From: Xanthomonas euvesicatoria pv. euvesicatoria
GTDB lineage: Bacteria > Pseudomonadota > Gammaproteobacteria > Xanthomonadales > Xanthomonadaceae
Direction of reading: 5' to 3'
Assembly: GCF_020880415.1 (NCBI RefSeq)
Contig: NZ_JAJIUJ010000089.1
Location: forward strand, 1-48,708
DNA: 48,708 nucleotides
Shown here: in pieces, positions 27,089-35,800 of the stretch
Layout of the letters: each line of letters begins with the position of its first letter
Numbering within the stretch: the first letter of the stretch is position 1
Notes under the pieces: generated by a model
What the model was told of the DNA's origin: nothing
The model's input: only the letters and a program-made list of their open reading frames with translations
Database searches by the model: none
Position numbers and translations under genes: made by a program

Positions 27089-27445
27089 ATGCACTTCGAC
27101 ACCTTTACGCCCGCTCAACGGATCCTCCGAGATGCGGCTGACGCGCGCCAAACACTTGCTGAGCAATGGCTCACTGCAGCACAGGTCAGTCAGGGGCTTG
27201 GCTCTCATGCTCCGAACGGTGGCCGCTTGGTCAGCCAGTTGCGCCGCGCTGGCAAGTTGCTGGGGGTCTACGTCACCAATCCGTCGCCCAGTTACCGCTA
27301 CCCGACATGGCAGTTCCTCCCGAGCGGCCAGCCTGTGGACCACTTGGCCGAGATTCTGGCTGTGCTGCGTGAGTTCGGTCCTTTTGAGCAAGAAGGTCGG
27401 CAGGGATTCGTGAGAAAAACAGCCGAATCGTCTCTAACACCATGA
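27089..27445 (+). CDS. Paralogous family protein C, shorter
   Basis: A 118-aa divergent member of the A/B family. Shared points are the start after a box, a Trp in AEQWLTAAQVSQGLG, GVYVTNPSPSYRYPTWQFLPSGQP (matching the FPQWQLD.AG block) and LAEILAVLREFG. It stops about where A and B begin the SGWEE.EWL domain, so it lacks the last 50 or so residues. Either it is truncated or it is a shorter natural form; the sequence after the stop shows no clear continuation. Function unknown. Confidence 0.6.
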   Translation: MHFDTFTPAQRILRDAADARQTLAEQWLTAAQVSQGLGSHAPNGGRLVSQLRRAGKLLGVYVTNPSPSYRYPTWQFLPSGQPVDHLAEILAVLREFGPFEQEGRQGFVRKTAESSLTP

Positions 27446-27615
27446 TTCAACGAGGAAACACCCCTCGACGTCAGGCAGTTCGTGGATTACAGACCTAGGC
27501 TTGATTGAACCAGAAGCCGCGTGACACAGGCATTCCTGGAGTACTGCTCAGGCACGCGTGCCCTTCTTGAATATTGGATTCAAGAGTTTCCACGCTCCTG
27601 ACCCAACGGAAACCT

Positions 27616-28557
27616 TCAAGAAGGCTCTGACCGTCGCCTGATCCATTGCAGTAGTTCCTCGTGCGGGATCGTACGTCCAGCGTCGACGTCGGCCATACCC
27701 TCGCGGGTCCGCCGTTCCTTCTCTTCCTCGGTCAATCCCGGAAGGAGTGCTAGTAGCTTATCTTCAGGGCTCATAGGCCGATGAGCTGTGCTCAAGTTGG
27801 CTTGATTCTCGTGAAAAAATATGGGCAGGATCTGGGGATCATCCAAGCCCGCCGGCAAAGGCAGCGATACGTCGTGGACCGCCAAGTCGATGATGACGTC
27901 CAAATCTGAGCATAAGGGCTGTATGGCGGTGGTCACCAGACGAGCCGCCCGCTCGGCGAAAGCCAGGTCCACCACCAGCCAGATCAACAGACCGGGAGGC
28001 TGTTCGACGCCCCCTGACGAGTGAGTTTCCAGGAGATAGGCCGACGAGACGAAGTCGGCGTGCTCAAGGCTGCCGCTGATGGCCGGAGCGAGCCAAGCCG
28101 GCGCGGCCTGGGCAGGTCTCACCGCGAACTCCGCCGGCGCCAGACGTTCCACCCTGGCCAGAAAGCCCGTATCCAACAATGTCGCAACCTCTTCCGGGTA
28201 CAGTACAACGCCGCCGTAGTTGGGATTGAGCATCAACGTCGCGCCGCGAGTACCGGTTAGCAGCTCACGGCCTGAAACTCCCAGAATTCTGACAGCAGAC
28301 GAGCTGGCCGCCTGCGCCTTGTCGAGCGAGGTAAAGAAAGGGATCGCATCGAAACCGTCAGGATGGCGGAACTGGACCAGCCGCAGTGTCTGCGCGTCGT
28401 CCGAGATGGGCGCATGCACGTACACGATCGCATCCATCAGTCGCTTGAAGAATGCGCGTTCCTCGGCTGCACTGTCGCGGGCCCGTTCAAAGGAAGCCTC
28501 CAGCGCTGTCTCCGCAGACGTAGTCCCTCTTCCACGCGGCCTGCTCGGTTGCTTCAT
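27616..28557 (-). CDS. SseB-domain protein with antitoxin-like tail
   Basis: This 313-aa protein starts at MKQPSRPRGRGTTSAE, 2 bp after the BPSL0761-family stop; a longer frame into that gene is rejected. Residues about 30-140 match the SseB N-terminal domain (AIVYVHAPISDD, FFTSLDKAQAA, LMLNPNYGGVVLYPEEVATLL). A second SseB-like region follows (WLVVDLAFAERAARLVTTAI). The last 35 residues (REGMADVDAGRTIPHEELLQWI) resemble the C-terminus of some toxin-antitoxin antitoxins. The combination is unusual and its function is unknown. Confidence 0.72.
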   Translation of the reverse strand: MKQPSRPRGRGTTSAETALEASFERARDSAAEERAFFKRLMDAIVYVHAPISDDAQTLRLVQFRHPDGFDAIPFFTSLDKAQAASSSAVRILGVSGRELLTGTRGATLMLNPNYGGVVLYPEEVATLLDTGFLARVERLAPAEFAVRPAQAAPAWLAPAISGSLEHADFVSSAYLLETHSSGGVEQPPGLLIWLVVDLAFAERAARLVTTAIQPLCSDLDVIIDLAVHDVSLPLPAGLDDPQILPIFFHENQANLSTAHRPMSPEDKLLALLPGLTEEEKERRTREGMADVDAGRTIPHEELLQWIRRRSEPS

Positions 28558-28559
28558 GG

Positions 28560-28832
28560 TCAGATGCGATGAGGGCCAAGCGGGTACCCGGAGAACCAAT
28601 CCGCCTCGATCTCGCTGCTCAGGTAGGGTCGTACGAAGGCCGACTGGGTCAGCGCTCGCAGCCGCTCTTCGTGCTCAGCAATCGCCTCGATGTCGCTGAC
28701 GGTTGGATAGTGCCGCAGCAGTCGATATGCCTCTTGCCGCACCTCTTTAGGCACGGCTTGGCTGGCCGCTAGCTGCCTGAGGAACGCGCCCGCCTGCAGC
28801 ACATTGCGGGTGCGCTCAGATGGCATCGTCAT
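28560..28832 (-). CDS. BPSL0761-family protein
   Basis: A 90-aa protein with the typical beginning MTMPSERTRNVLQAGAFLRQLA followed by VRQEAYRLLRHYPTVSDIEAIA, the hallmark of the uncharacterised BPSL0761 family. A GTG start 21 bp upstream is possible. It is the first gene of a two-gene unit with the SseB-domain gene, downstream of a dif-like site and a leftward MerR-type promoter at about 29015-29040. Confidence 0.75.
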   Translation of the reverse strand: MTMPSERTRNVLQAGAFLRQLAASQAVPKEVRQEAYRLLRHYPTVSDIEAIAEHEERLRALTQSAFVRPYLSSEIEADWFSGYPLGPHRI

Positions 28833-28950
28833 GACATCAAGAATGACTAGCACTAAGGAATGCTTAGCTTATCGCGTTTGTGGCCGGCCAGGGCACGGTG
28901 CAACTACAGACCTTGCGATTCCTGTATTAATGTAATATAATCAATAACTT

Positions 28951-28979
28951 AATTCGCATAAGTGAGCGTTATGTCCATG
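28951..28979 (+). repeat. dif-like XerC/XerD site 3
   Basis: Arm AATTCGCATAA, 7-bp centre GTGAGCG, arm TTATGTCCATG. The left arm carries the TTCGCATAA seen in site 1; the centre is one base longer than dif, within the 6-8 bp range of Xer sites. It lies in an AT-rich stretch and, with site 2, brackets a 2.5-kb block in direct orientation. Confidence 0.6.
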
Positions 28980-29015
28980 GAGTGAGGGCCAATAGGAACG
29001 AGCAGGTAGCCTGAG

Positions 29016-29034
29016 CCTTCCCATGATGGGAAGG
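29016..29034 (-). promoter_or_regulatory. MerR/CueR-type operator, leftward
   Basis: CCTTCCC-ATGAT-GGGAAGG is a perfect 7-5-7 dyad. On the minus strand TTGACC sits beside it at the -35 position, the arrangement of MerR-family activated promoters with a 19-bp spacer. The leftward gene is the BPSL0761-family gene 180 bp away; no cueR or merR gene is present. Confidence 0.65.
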
Positions 29035-29079
29035 TCAACAACGCGGGACGGATCACCACTCAACTTGCCTGTCGTTTGA

Positions 29080-29098
29080 CCTTCCCACCGTGGGAAGG
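29080..29098 (+). promoter_or_regulatory. CueR-type operator of copZ
   Basis: CCTTCCC-ACCGT-GGGAAGG is a perfect 7-5-7 dyad with TTGACC overlapping its left edge (29076-29081). With a 19-bp spacer a -10 element would fall at 29101-29106 (CATCGT, weak). It has the layout of Cu(I)-responsive CueR promoters and lies 50 bp before copZ. Confidence 0.75.
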
Positions 29099-29147
29099 CT
29101 CATCGTGACACCGTCGGCAAACCGCCGATGCTTTTGGAGGGTTGTCC

Positions 29148-29408
29148 ATGAATCTCGTTGTTGAAGGTATGACCTGTGGTCACTGTGTCCGAACGGTCAC
29201 CCAAGCCATTCAGGCCCTTGACCCCCACGCCCAGGTGGTCGTCGATCTGGGCAGTGGCGTGGTCAAGGTCGAGGGCCTGCTTGCCGTAGAACAGGCGGTT
29301 GAGGCCATCCAGCGGCAAGGCTATGTGATCGCCGCCGTGCTCCTTTCTGAGGCTGGTACGCCGGCCGCCCCGGCCGCATCCTCCTGCTGCGGCCGATGCC
29401 ACCGCTGA
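29148..29408 (+). CDS. copZ: Copper chaperone CopZ-like, Cys-rich tail
   Basis: An 86-aa HMA-domain protein binding Cu(I) through MTCGHC (Cys10 and Cys13). Residues 1-65 are a normal chaperone (MNLVVEGMTCGHCVRTVTQ ... VEAIQRQGYVIAAV); a tail of about 20 residues ends SSCCGRCHR, adding three Cys and a His, which is unusual. GGAGG lies 7 bp before the ATG. Preceded by a CueR-type operator, it is probably copper-induced and would hand Cu(I) to an exporting ATPase such as CopF. Confidence 0.87.
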   Translation: MNLVVEGMTCGHCVRTVTQAIQALDPHAQVVVDLGSGVVKVEGLLAVEQAVEAIQRQGYVIAAVLLSEAGTPAAPAASSCCGRCHR

Positions 29409-29422
29409 GTCCGCGCGAGAGC

Positions 29423-29436
29423 TTGATCCTGATCAA
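29423..29436 (+). promoter_or_regulatory. FNR/Anr-like box
   Basis: TTGAT-CCTG-ATCAA matches the FNR/Anr consensus TTGAT-N4-ATCAA exactly. It lies 110 bp before the leader ORF of the cus operon, a possible link of copper efflux to oxygen limitation. A 10-base specific match can occur by chance. Confidence 0.45.
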
Positions 29437-29545
29437 TGCCAGTCGGCCCCAAGAGGGCTAGACTGGCCATCATGAGAGCTCGCACGTCCCCTGCCCTGAT
29501 CTGCCCAGCGTCCGCAGGCGCTGCTTCGGGCGTGCGGGAGCTGTC

Positions 29546-29941
29546 ATGGTGAAGCTGCTGAGGCGATGGCGGCGACCCCGTTCTCGTGCCCGACTGGCAT
29601 GGCTGGGACTGTGGGCGCTGCTGCTGCAGCAACTGGCGTTGGTGGCCTACGCCTGTCCGCTGGAATCGGTGGAAGTTGGACAAGCGATCCTGATGGTCGG
29701 TTGCGAAGAGATGTCCGCCCCGGATCCCGATGCTCCGGCGTTGTGCGACCAGCATTGCCAGCGCGATCACATCGCCACGGCCGATGCGAAGGCCCCTCAA
29801 GTGCCTTACCAGCCGGCGCTGGTCGCCTTCGCGCTGGTGCAGGCTCTGTTGCCACCGGTACACGCGCAGTTCTATCGGGATGTTCCGGTGTGCGTGTCCG
29901 ATCCGCCTCCCCTGCAGCGCTTCTGTAGCCTGCTGATTTAA
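29546..29941 (+). CDS. Small Cys-containing exported protein leading the cus operon
   Basis: A 131-aa protein with a basic N-terminus and hydrophobic segment (LAWLGLWALLLQQLALVAYA, about 17-36), suggesting export. Cysteines follow at CPLES, VGCEEM, LCDQHCQRD and near the end (VCVSD, RFCSLLI). GGGAG precedes the ATG. The family is not recognised with certainty; its layout resembles CopL and DUF2946/CzcI-type leader proteins. It lies 73 bp before cusC with a stem-loop in between, the same position copL has before copA, so it may be a metal-sensing upstream ORF. Confidence 0.65.
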   Translation: MVKLLRRWRRPRSRARLAWLGLWALLLQQLALVAYACPLESVEVGQAILMVGCEEMSAPDPDAPALCDQHCQRDHIATADAKAPQVPYQPALVAFALVQALLPPVHAQFYRDVPVCVSDPPPLQRFCSLLI

Positions 29942-29966
29942 GCCCCTCCTGGATTGACCCGTGCTC

Positions 29967-29987
29967 GTGCTGCATGCGTTGCAGCGC
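29967..29987 (+). promoter_or_regulatory. Stem-loop between leader ORF and cusC
   Basis: GTGCTGCA pairs with TGCAGCGC (8 bp with one G-U) around a 5-nt loop. No T run follows, so it is not a standard terminator. It may mask or pause expression of cusC until the leader ORF is translated appropriately. Confidence 0.45.
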
Positions 29988-30014
29988 GCTCGTTGTCGTT
30001 TGTCCGGAGGTCTT

Positions 30015-31319
30015 ATGGAGATGTCTTTCTTCTTGCGTGCAAGGCGCAGGATGGCGTGTGGGTTCGTGTTTGCCCTGGCGCTCAGTGGTCCTGTGGTGGC
30101 GGCATCGCCCGCTATCCCGATCAGCTACACAGAAGCCCTACAACGGGCGCTTGCTAACGCCCCAACCCTGCAGGTGCGCCGATCCCAGATCGATACCAGT
30201 ACCGAAGAAGCCGCGCGTGCTGGCGCGCTGCCCGACCCACGTTTGATCGTGGGGCTGGCGAACTGGCCCGTCAGCGGACCCGATGCCTTCAGCCTGCGGG
30301 CCGATGAGATGACCACCCAGCAAGTCGGTTTGATGCAGGAGTTTCCTGCGCGTGCGAAAAGACGTGCCGAGCATGCGCTGGCGCAAGCGACGCTGGCGCA
30401 AGCGCGCTCACTGTCGATGGCCGAACAGCAGATGGTGGCCCAAGCGGCCGCGCAGGCCTGGATCGAGCTGTGGAGTACGCAGCAAGCCGTAGATGCGTTG
30501 GAAGGTTTGCGCGAGCCGGCGCGCATAGCCGAGCGTGCGGCGCGTGCTCGCTTGGCAGGTGGCACGGCCGGGGCCAGCGACGTGCTTGCCGCCCAGGCCT
30601 CCCTACTGCAGTTGGACAATCGCCTGGAGCAGATACATGCGGAGCACGCCGCGGCGCAGGCCGGCCTGGCGCGGTGGTTGGGTATTGCACCAGAGGCGAT
30701 CTTGGCCGGTGGTACGGCACCGGATTTTTCGCAGTTGCCATTGGAGCCCACCCAACTGCTGGCCAAACTGGACCAGCACACGCCACTACTGGGCTGGGAG
30801 GCACGCCAGAGCTTAGCCCAGGCCCAGGTGGATGCGGCCGTGGCCGAAACCCGCCCGGATTGGAGTGTGGAGCTCACCTACGGACGTCGCGAGCGCGCAC
30901 CCGACGGCATGGCGCGCAGCGACATGCTCATGGTGGAAGTGGGCGTGGGCCTGCCGCTGTTCCGGAAGAACCGCCAAGCACGAGGCATCGCGGCACGGCG
31001 GGCCGAGCTGGAGGCGGTGTCCGCAGAGCGCGATGAGGCCCGGCGCATCCAAGCCGAGTCGGTGCAACGCGCGATGGCGCGATGGCGCGGGTTAACCGGC
31101 CAGTTGGAGCGTCAGAATACGCAGAGCCTGCCTTTGGCGCGCGATCGCGCACGCACGGCGTTGGCCGCCTACGGCGCCGGTGCCGACCTGCAGCCGTGGC
31201 TGGAAGCGCGGCGCGATGAGATCGAATTGCAACTGGAGAACGCCCGTCTGCTGGGCGAACAGGGCCGTGCCTGGGCGGCACTGGCCTATCTGCTGCCCCA
31301 TGAGGAGAACACGCCATGA
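30015..31319 (+). CDS. cusC: Outer-membrane efflux protein CusC-like
   Basis: A 434-aa TolC/OMF protein that forms the outer-membrane channel of the CusCBA tripartite pump. An N-terminal signal sequence (ACGFVFALALSGPVVAAS) is followed by two long helical OMF repeats rich in Ala/Gln/Arg. GGAGG lies just before the start; an ATG 6 bp downstream is an alternative with better spacing. The stop overlaps the cusB start (ATGA). Confidence 0.9.
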   Translation: MEMSFFLRARRRMACGFVFALALSGPVVAASPAIPISYTEALQRALANAPTLQVRRSQIDTSTEEAARAGALPDPRLIVGLANWPVSGPDAFSLRADEMTTQQVGLMQEFPARAKRRAEHALAQATLAQARSLSMAEQQMVAQAAAQAWIELWSTQQAVDALEGLREPARIAERAARARLAGGTAGASDVLAAQASLLQLDNRLEQIHAEHAAAQAGLARWLGIAPEAILAGGTAPDFSQLPLEPTQLLAKLDQHTPLLGWEARQSLAQAQVDAAVAETRPDWSVELTYGRRERAPDGMARSDMLMVEVGVGLPLFRKNRQARGIAARRAELEAVSAERDEARRIQAESVQRAMARWRGLTGQLERQNTQSLPLARDRARTALAAYGAGADLQPWLEARRDEIELQLENARLLGEQGRAWAALAYLLPHEENTP

Positions 31320-32830
31320 GCCCGACCAAGACGCGTCTCACACAGCTCGCCGTGGCCCTCGGGTTGCTGGCGCTCGGCTTTGCCGGCGGCTACGCCCGGA
31401 TGACTCGAACCTCTGATACCACCCCGCCCACCGGCACGAGCGGCGCAGATCAAGCACGCAAGGTGCTGTACTGGTACGACCCCATGGCGCCGGAGCAGCG
31501 ATTCGACAAGCCGGGCAAATCTCCGTTCATGGATATGGAGTTGCTGCCCAAGTACGCAGATGAGGCCATGGCGGGCGGAACGCAGATCGATCCGCGCCTG
31601 CAGCAGAACGTGGGCATACGTACGCAAGAAGTGACGGTAGAGTCACTAGGGACTGCCGTACGCGTGCCGGGCACGCTGACGTGGGATCTGACCCAGGAAA
31701 CCGTGGTCAGTGCGCGCATGGAGGGCTTGATCACTCACGTGCAGGTAAAGGCGCCGTTTACCGAGGTTCGTCGTGGTCAAGCGCTGGCCACCGTGCAGGC
31801 CCCGGCATGGAACGCTGCCATCGCCGAAGCACATGCCCTGAGCCAAGCTCAGTCCGCGGGCGCGCGTGAGCTACAGGGTGCGGCGCAACAACGGTTGCGT
31901 TCGTTGGGCGTCCCTTCTGGCGCCTCGGCCCGCAGTGGCGTCGTGCTTGGCGCAGACCACAGTGGTGTCGTGACCGAGATCCTGGCACGCGAGGGGCAGA
32001 CGGTGATGCCCGGTACGCCACTGTTCAAGATCAATGGGCTGGACACGCTGTGGCTGGAGGCCTCGGTGCCCCAGGCAGCGCTGGGCACCTTGCGGCTGGG
32101 GACCTCAGTGCAGGCCACGGTCAATGCATGGCCGGCAGAGCGCTTTGGCGGACAGATCCAGGCGTTGCTTCCCCAGGTCGACATGGCTAGTCGCACGCAG
32201 CGGGCGCGAATTGTGCTGCGCAACCCGCAGCGTCGGCTGGTGCCGGGCATGTTCGCCGAGGTTCTGGTGCAGCCCGATGCCGAGCAGGCCTTGCCAGTCG
32301 TTCCCACGGAGGCGCTGATTGCCACCGGGCGGGACAGCCGGGTCATCGTGCAGGATCCGGACGGGAGCTTCCGGCCAGTGCGGGTGAGTGCCGGACGTAG
32401 CGTGCAAGGGCGCACGCAGATCGTGGCAGGCTTGGCCGGTGGTGAACGCGTGGTGGTCTCGGGTCAGTTCCTGCTCGACTCTGAAGCCAATCTCTCCGGT
32501 GCGTTGGACCGCCTGGGCGCTGCACAACCTACAAGCCCTGCCAGCGCATCAGGTGTACACGAGCGCCATGACGCCGGGCACGACGCACGCACTGTCGTGC
32601 CGTCACCGTCCAGACAGCCAGCGCCTGTCGCGCCAGAGACCTCCACCTCCACGCCGCCACGCTGCCCGGTGCAGTACTGGTATGACCCGATGGTGCCGGA
32701 GAAGCATTTCGACAAGCCGGGCAAGTCACCGTTCATGGATATGCAGTTGGTACCCAAGTTCGGCTCCGCCGCAGCCGCTGATTGCCAGGCAAGCGCCGTC
32801 ATGTCCGAAGCGATGGAGGGCACGCCATGA
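31316..32830 (+). CDS. cusB: RND adaptor CusB-like with two heavy-metal-binding domains
   Basis: A 504-aa periplasmic adaptor linking CusA and CusC. A single N-terminal membrane segment is followed by a heavy-metal-binding domain at about 43-80 (YWYDPMAPEQRFDKPGKS, FMDMELLPKY), then the barrel-sandwich and beta-barrel domains. A second copy of the metal-binding domain lies at the C-terminus, about 448-482 (YWYDPMVPEKHFDKPGKS, FMDMQLVPKF), after a His/Pro-rich linker. One such domain is usual; two at opposite ends is uncommon. It overlaps both neighbours by 4 bp. Confidence 0.92.
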   Translation: MSPTKTRLTQLAVALGLLALGFAGGYARMTRTSDTTPPTGTSGADQARKVLYWYDPMAPEQRFDKPGKSPFMDMELLPKYADEAMAGGTQIDPRLQQNVGIRTQEVTVESLGTAVRVPGTLTWDLTQETVVSARMEGLITHVQVKAPFTEVRRGQALATVQAPAWNAAIAEAHALSQAQSAGARELQGAAQQRLRSLGVPSGASARSGVVLGADHSGVVTEILAREGQTVMPGTPLFKINGLDTLWLEASVPQAALGTLRLGTSVQATVNAWPAERFGGQIQALLPQVDMASRTQRARIVLRNPQRRLVPGMFAEVLVQPDAEQALPVVPTEALIATGRDSRVIVQDPDGSFRPVRVSAGRSVQGRTQIVAGLAGGERVVVSGQFLLDSEANLSGALDRLGAAQPTSPASASGVHERHDAGHDARTVVPSPSRQPAPVAPETSTSTPPRCPVQYWYDPMVPEKHFDKPGKSPFMDMQLVPKFGSAAAADCQASAVMSEAMEGTP

Positions 32831-35800
32831 TCGCGCGCCTGATCCATGCTTGCATCGCCAATCGCGTGCTGGTGCTGGTTGCCGCCGCGCTGCTGGCGGT
32901 GGTCGGCATCTGGTCGATAAAGAACACGCCGCTGGATGCGCTGCCGGACCTGTCGGATACCCAAGTCATCATCCGCACGCAATGGGCTGGGCAAACCCCG
33001 CGTATCATCGAAGACCAAGTCACCTACCCGTTGGCCACCACGATGTTGTCCGTGCCGGGCGTGAAAGCGGTACGCGGCTTCTCCTTCTTCGGTGATTCGT
33101 TCGTCTACATCCTGTTTGACGATGCCACTGATCTGTACTGGGCTCGCTCTCGAGTGCTCGAGTACTTGAGCCAGGTGCGCGATCGACTTCCGCCGAATGT
33201 GAATCCGGCGCTGGGTCCTGATGCGACAGGGCTGGGCTGGATCTACCAGTACGCCTTGGTGGATCGGACCGGTCAACGTGATGTGGGGCAGCTGCGTGCG
33301 TTGCAGGACTGGTTTCTTCGTTATGAGCTAAAAACCGTGCCGGACGTGGCTGAAGTAGCCAGTGTGGGCGGTGCGGTGCGCGCCTGGCAGATCCAGCCGG
33401 ATCCGCAGGCGTTGGCGGCCCGTGGACTGACGGTGGCCGAGCTCATCGAGGCGGTGGATGCGGCCAACGGCGCTACCGGGGGCTCCGTGATCGAACAAGG
33501 CGAAGCCGAACTGATGGTGCGTAGCGAAGGCTACCTGCGCACACAGGAGGCGTTCGAACAGGTGCCGGTAACCGGCAACGACGGCATCCCCGTCTTGCTC
33601 GGCGAGGTGGCCACGATCAGTCGCGGGCCGGTCTTCCGTCGTGGTATCGCAGAGTTGGATGGTCAAGGTGAGGTGGCCGGCGGCGTGATCGTCCTGCGGA
33701 CCGGCAAGGATGCCTTGGGGGCCATTCGGAACGTCAAAGCGCGACTGCAGGCGTTGCAATCCAGCTTGCCCGAAGGCGTGGAAGTGGTGCCGGTGTACGA
33801 CCGCTCCGAGCTAATCCAGGATGCGGTACGCAACCTCACCCATAAGCTTGGTGAAGAGTTCCTGGTCGTAGCGCTGGTATGCCTGCTGTTCCTGTGGCAC
33901 CTACGCTCGGCGTTGGTGGCCGTCATCACCCTACCCTTGGGTATCCTAGCGGCCTTCATCGTGATGCACGCCCAGGGGATCTCCGCCAACTTGCTGTCGT
34001 TAGGAGGCATCGCCATTGCCATTGGTGCGATGGTCGATGCAGCGGTGGTGATGATCGAAAATGCACACAAGCATCTGGAGCACTGGCGGGAGGAGCACGG
34101 TCGGGAACCCCAGGGTGAGGAGCGCTGGCAGTTGATGGCCCGCTCGGCGGCCGAGGTCGGACCGGCCCTGTTCGCGAGCTTGCTGGTCATCACCCTATCC
34201 TTCGTGCCGGTTTTTGCCCTGCAGGCGCAGGAAGGGCGTTTATTCTCGCCCTTGGCCTACACCAAGACCTACGCGATGGCCGCCGCAGCAGGGTTGTCGG
34301 TGACCTTGATCCCCGTGCTGATGGGCTACCTGATCCGCGGCCACATCCGGCCGGAACAACAGAACCCCATAAATCGCATCCTGATCGCCGGATACCGGCC
34401 CATTCTGTTGTGGGTCCTCAAACATCCCGGTGTCACCTTGCTGCTCAGTGGCCTGCTGCTGGTGCTCACCTTGATCCCCTTTAGCCGGTTGGGCAGTGAA
34501 TTCATGCCACCCTTGGAAGAAGGCAGCCTGCTGTACATGCCCACTGCGTTGCCAGGCCTGTCAGCCGACAAGGCGCGCCAGTTGCTTCAGCTCTCAGGAC
34601 GGATGATCAAAACCGTACCGGAGGTCGAGCACGTGTTCGGCAAGGCCGGCCGTGCCGAAAGTGCGACCGATCCGGCACCTATGGAAATGTTTGAGACCAC
34701 CGTGACCTTCAAACCGCGGGATCAATGGCGCCCGGGCATGACCCTTCAGAAGCTACGCCAAGAGTTGGACGCCGCGGTCAAGATTCCCGGTCTAACCAAT
34801 CTATGGGTACCGCCCATTCGCAATCGCATCGATATGTTGGCCACCGGCATCAAAAGCCCGATTGGGATCAAGGTCTCCGGACCAGATGTGGAGCAGATCG
34901 AGCGCCTGAGCCAGCAGATCGAGCAGGTGGCCAAGACTGTGCCCGGCGTGAGTTCGGCACTGGCCGAACGCGTCACCGGCGGGCGCTATGTCGATGTACA
35001 GGTGCGCCCGGAAATCGCTGCGCGTTATGGATTCACTCAAGGCCAACTCCAGCAACTGATTGCCACGGTCGTTGGCGGCGATCCAATCGGGGAAACGATC
35101 GAGGGGCGCGAACGCTATCCCATCGTCTTGCGCTACCCCCGTGGCCAGCGCGACTCATTGCAGGCCTTGCAGGATCTGCCGCTGATCGCGCCAGGCGGTG
35201 TGCAACTGACCTTGAGCCAGGTGGCGGAGCTGTCAATCAGCCCAGGCCCGCCGATGCTCAAGAGCGATAACGGCCGGTTGGTGGGCTACATCTACGTCGA
35301 TGTGGCCGATCGCGACTTAGGATCGGTGGTCCAGGACCTGCAAGCCGCGATGCAGACCCAGGTGAGTTTGCCTGCCGGCTATGGTCTGGCCTGGTCGGGG
35401 CAGTACGAGTATCTGCAACGGGCATTGGCACGCCTGCAATGGGTGGTGCCCGCGGCGTTGGCGATCATCTTCCTGGTCATCTGGATGGTGTTTCGCCGGC
35501 TCAGCGATGTATCCATCATCCTGCTCAGCTTGCCCTTGGCGTTGGTGGGCGGTTTCTGGTTGATCTGGGGGCTGGGCCATGCGATTTCGGTAGCCAGCAT
35601 GATCGGATTCATCGCCCTGGGTGGCGTTGCGGCTGAGTTCGGCGTCATCATGTTGCTGTACCTGCGTCATGCTTGGGAGCAGCGCTTGGCCAGCGGTGCG
35701 CCGGAAGATGTGTCTACCCTGCAAGAGGCTATCTACGAAGGTGCCGTGCAGCGGGTGCGCCCGAAGGCGATGACGGTAGCCGTCATCCTGGCCGGGTTGT

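Noticed and set aside
32464..33276. Minus-strand frame of 270 codons across the cusB/cusA junction
   Set aside because: Shadow of cusB and cusA, which overlap by 4 bp and are fully consistent.
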